Positions 6,467 through 8,206 of a DNA stretch of 8,206 nt are shown piece by piece. This stretch comes from Bacillota bacterium (GTDB taxonomy: Bacteria; Bacillota; Clostridia; Lachnospirales; Lachnospiraceae): assembly GCA_023441145.1 (NCBI GenBank), contig JAEZQN010000148.1, forward strand, positions 1-8,206, read 5' to 3'. How positions within the stretch are numbered: position 1 is the stretch's first letter; each line of letters starts with the position of its first letter. A program made the position numbers and the translations under genes. A model generated the notes under the pieces. The model saw nothing but the letters and a program-made list of their open reading frames with translations. It made no database searches and was not told the DNA's origin.

Positions 6467-7366
6467 CTATAAATTGAAATAGCGAATTGCATTTTCACCC
6501 ATTACCAATTGAAAGTCGTGATCATTTAATCCACATGTTTTCATAAATTCTACATTGCATGTATCATCATTATCAGTACCATACATGACTCGCTTTGGGC
6601 CTACTACCTGTACAATTCTCTTTATAAGCTTGGTAGCATCTATGGTTGGGTAAACAAAGAACTGTGCCAACCATTTTAGTCCAGAGATATCTACCATAAT
6701 ATTGGGATTTCGTAGGGCTATATAAGCACCATCTTGATACCAATTCCCACCAGCATGACACATAATAATCTTTAGTTCTGGCAAATCATATGCCAGTTCA
6801 TCCAACAAATGAGGCATAGTAGGAATAAAACGGTCCACAGTCCGAAGTGGTGAATATCCCGTATGAAAGGCCACTGGAACTTGAAGCTCTGCACACTTTT
6901 CATAAAACGGATAAACTCTTTTGTCATTAATCACAAACTGATAATGGGCTTGGTGAATCTTGACTCCTTTAAAGCCACCTTCCTTCACTAGCCACTCTAT
7001 CTTCTTAGGTGCCTCTTCCTCTAAAGGATTGATACAGGCTAACCCAAAAAACCGGTCTGGTTTGTACTTCACTGCCTGCATAATCCACTCATGACAGGAG
7101 TAAGTTGTAACACCAGTCTCAGGATTCCTTTCATTGAAATGAAACATAGCCTCAATATCTTCTGGCATAGCGATTAGCGCACGTTTATCAATTTGATTCA
7201 CATCCATCTGACTTAAGAATTCATCCATATTCTCCCGAACCAGTAAGTCCTTCTCAGCATCGGTTTTTGGTGCCACGTAAGGTCGGTCATCTACACCTGG
7301 AACTCCCTTTCTTGGAGGATGGGCATGTGCATCCACAATGACGAGTCCTTTATTTTCCTTTGTCAT
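6467..7366 (-). CDS. Amidohydrolase family 2, ACMSD-like metal-dependent hydrolase/decarboxylase
   Basis: The 299-aa protein is a TIM-barrel amidohydrolase (PF04909 type). VDAHAHPP (11-18) gives metal ligands His14 and His16. FKGVKIHQAH (132-141) ends strand 4, VAFHTGYS (165-172) gives His168, IIMCHAGGNW (200-209) gives His204, MYGTDNDD (261-268) gives Asp265, and ENAIRYFNL closes the chain. All expected ligands are present, so it should be active. The family includes decarboxylases such as ACMSD and gamma-resorcylate decarboxylase as well as lactonases; motifs alone do not separate these. It is clearly distinct from the fuconolactonase-type amidohydrolase at 2090-2941, so it is not a recent duplicate. 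It overlaps the upstream oxidoreductase gene by 17 nt, and GGAGGG precedes its ATG inside the end of that gene, suggesting coupled translation. A hydrolytic step on an oxidised sugar is inferred from context only. Confidence 0.84.
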   Translation of the reverse strand: MTKENKGLVIVDAHAHPPRKGVPGVDDRPYVAPKTDAEKDLLVRENMDEFLSQMDVNQIDKRALIAMPEDIEAMFHFNERNPETGVTTYSCHEWIMQAVKYKPDRFFGLACINPLEEEAPKKIEWLVKEGGFKGVKIHQAHYQFVINDKRVYPFYEKCAELQVPVAFHTGYSPLRTVDRFIPTMPHLLDELAYDLPELKIIMCHAGGNWYQDGAYIALRNPNIMVDISGLKWLAQFFVYPTIDATKLIKRIVQVVGPKRVMYGTDNDDTCNVEFMKTCGLNDHDFQLVMGENAIRYFNL

Positions 7367-8206
7367 TGTTTACCCTCCTAGCATAACATTGAAACATCTT
7401 GGTCATCAGTTGCACATCTCTGATACCCTCATTGATATTAGTAATAGGCTCTTTTCTCTCTGTAACGCAGATATAAAAATGCTTTAGCTCAGCACGAAAT
7501 GCCTCCTCAAAAGAAGCTTCCACTCTTCTTTCTTGAACCATCCCATCCTTATTTTCTATGATTTCTACGACAGTAGGTTGATTCTTCACATATGGATGAG
7601 GAAACTTCACCCGAATTGTCTGACCTCTACCAAAAGCCACCAGTTCTTCTTCATACCATTTTTGATCAGTTTGTCCTATTTCAAAGGTAGCTCGGACATT
7701 GTCTCCATAATCTAAGATAGCCAGTGCCATCTTTCCTCCATCCCATATATCACAGTAATCTACACCTCTCGGTTCTCCAAAAGCACTTCGCATGATTTCT
7801 ACATCATGAATACCTGCCATAAGAAAATGAGAGAAGTAACTAGGATCTATGGAGCCGGTTACTTTCCTTAAGCTTTCTCTTTGCCTTAATGCGAGTTCCT
7901 CTTTTGCACTATTATCTACATCAGACCTTCTCATTACAGGATAGATTTCATTTATAGAACGCATTAGACCATCACAAATATCTCGGGAGCGTATCATTCT
8001 TAATCCATCCATGTTTTGTATTAATTTTCTTGCATATTGATAGCCTGGATCATATCGTTTCATTTCTCCTACCATTAATATGACTTTATTACGTTCCACA
8101 GCTTCCTTTATCTTTTCTGCCTGTTCCATGTTGTCACATAATGGCTTTTCAACTAAGATATCCAACCCTGCATTTGCTGCTGCCACACACACCTCTGTAT
8201 GTTCTG
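7350..8206 (-). CDS. Gfo/Idh/MocA family oxidoreductase (N-terminus beyond the window)
   Basis: The frame is open to the window edge, so the 5' end is missing; 284 residues are visible. The visible part starts EHTEVCVAAANAG, the usual helix after the THxEV segment. DILVEKPLCD follows, with the family's EKP cofactor and catalytic motif (visible residues 19-21), and then MVGEMKRYDP. A GTG at 8192-8190 can be read as a start, but it is an internal Val codon, because the Rossmann GxGxxG half that must precede it lies outside. The C-terminal alpha/beta domain has FLMAGIHDVEIMR with the conserved His-Asp pair (visible 133-134) and a beta-sheet region including ALAILDYGDNVRATF. Members use NAD(P) to oxidise or reduce sugars, inositols or 3-keto-glycosides. 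About 60-90 residues are probably missing. It is the first visible operon gene and overlaps the amidohydrolase start by 17 nt. Substrate unknown. Confidence 0.88.
   Translation of the reverse strand, partial: EHTEVCVAAANAGLDILVEKPLCDNMEQAEKIKEAVERNKVILMVGEMKRYDPGYQYARKLIQNMDGLRMIRSRDICDGLMRSINEIYPVMRRSDVDNSAKEELALRQRESLRKVTGSIDPSYFSHFLMAGIHDVEIMRSAFGEPRGVDYCDIWDGGKMALAILDYGDNVRATFEIGQTDQKWYEEELVAFGRGQTIRVKFPHPYVKNQPTVVEIIENKDGMVQERRVEASFEEAFRAELKHFYICVTERKEPITNINEGIRDVQLMTKMFQCYARRVNNDKGK

Noticed and set aside
8190..8192. GTG as the start of the oxidoreductase
   Set aside because: The frame continues upstream to the edge with residues EHTE that fit the family, and the Rossmann half must precede it, so the gene is truncated by the window rather than short.

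Overview
The window is one uninterrupted block of nine genes, all on the minus strand, so transcription runs from position 8206 toward position 1. Both outer genes are cut by the window edges. Junctions run from a 17-nt overlap to a 43-nt gap, and nearly every start has a strong GGAGG-type ribosome binding site. No promoter, terminator, RNA gene, mobile element or CRISPR is visible, so this looks like the interior of one long operon. The AT-rich bases, strong Shine-Dalgarno sites and protein style suggest a Firmicute, probably a plant-polysaccharide-using Clostridia/Lachnospiraceae type. The taxonomic call is inference.

Gene order in the direction of transcription: (1) Gfo/Idh/MocA sugar oxidoreductase, N-terminus missing (8206-7350); (2) ACMSD-type amidohydrolase (7366-6467); (3) GH32/GH43-like beta-propeller protein without a signal peptide (6444-5065); (4) family 1 sugar-binding protein, also without a signal peptide (5071-3773); (5) classical SDR dehydrogenase (3733-2966); (6) amidohydrolase of the fuconolactonase type (2941-2090); (7) RraA/HMG-aldolase-like protein (2077-1373); (8) KDPG aldolase with an extra C-terminal VOC/glyoxalase-like domain (1340-378); (9) start of a PfkB 2-keto-3-deoxygluconate kinase (334-1).

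Together they fit an oxidative, Entner-Doudoroff-like route for an unidentified sugar or glycoside. A glycoside would be cleaved or modified inside the cell (3, perhaps with 1). The free sugar would be oxidised to a lactone (5 and/or 1), the lactone hydrolysed (6, perhaps 2), and the acid dehydrated by an enzyme not seen here. The 2-keto-3-deoxy acid would then be phosphorylated (9) and cleaved to pyruvate and a three-carbon phosphate (8), with RraA (7) as a possible second lyase or decarboxylase. The substrate cannot be read from the sequence.

The points most worth a second look are the leaderless solute-binding protein, which no alternative start can rescue; a possible -1 slippery heptamer that would fuse it to the preceding glycosidase-like protein; the aldolase-VOC fusion; and the pathway itself, with two metal amidohydrolases but no dehydratase in view.
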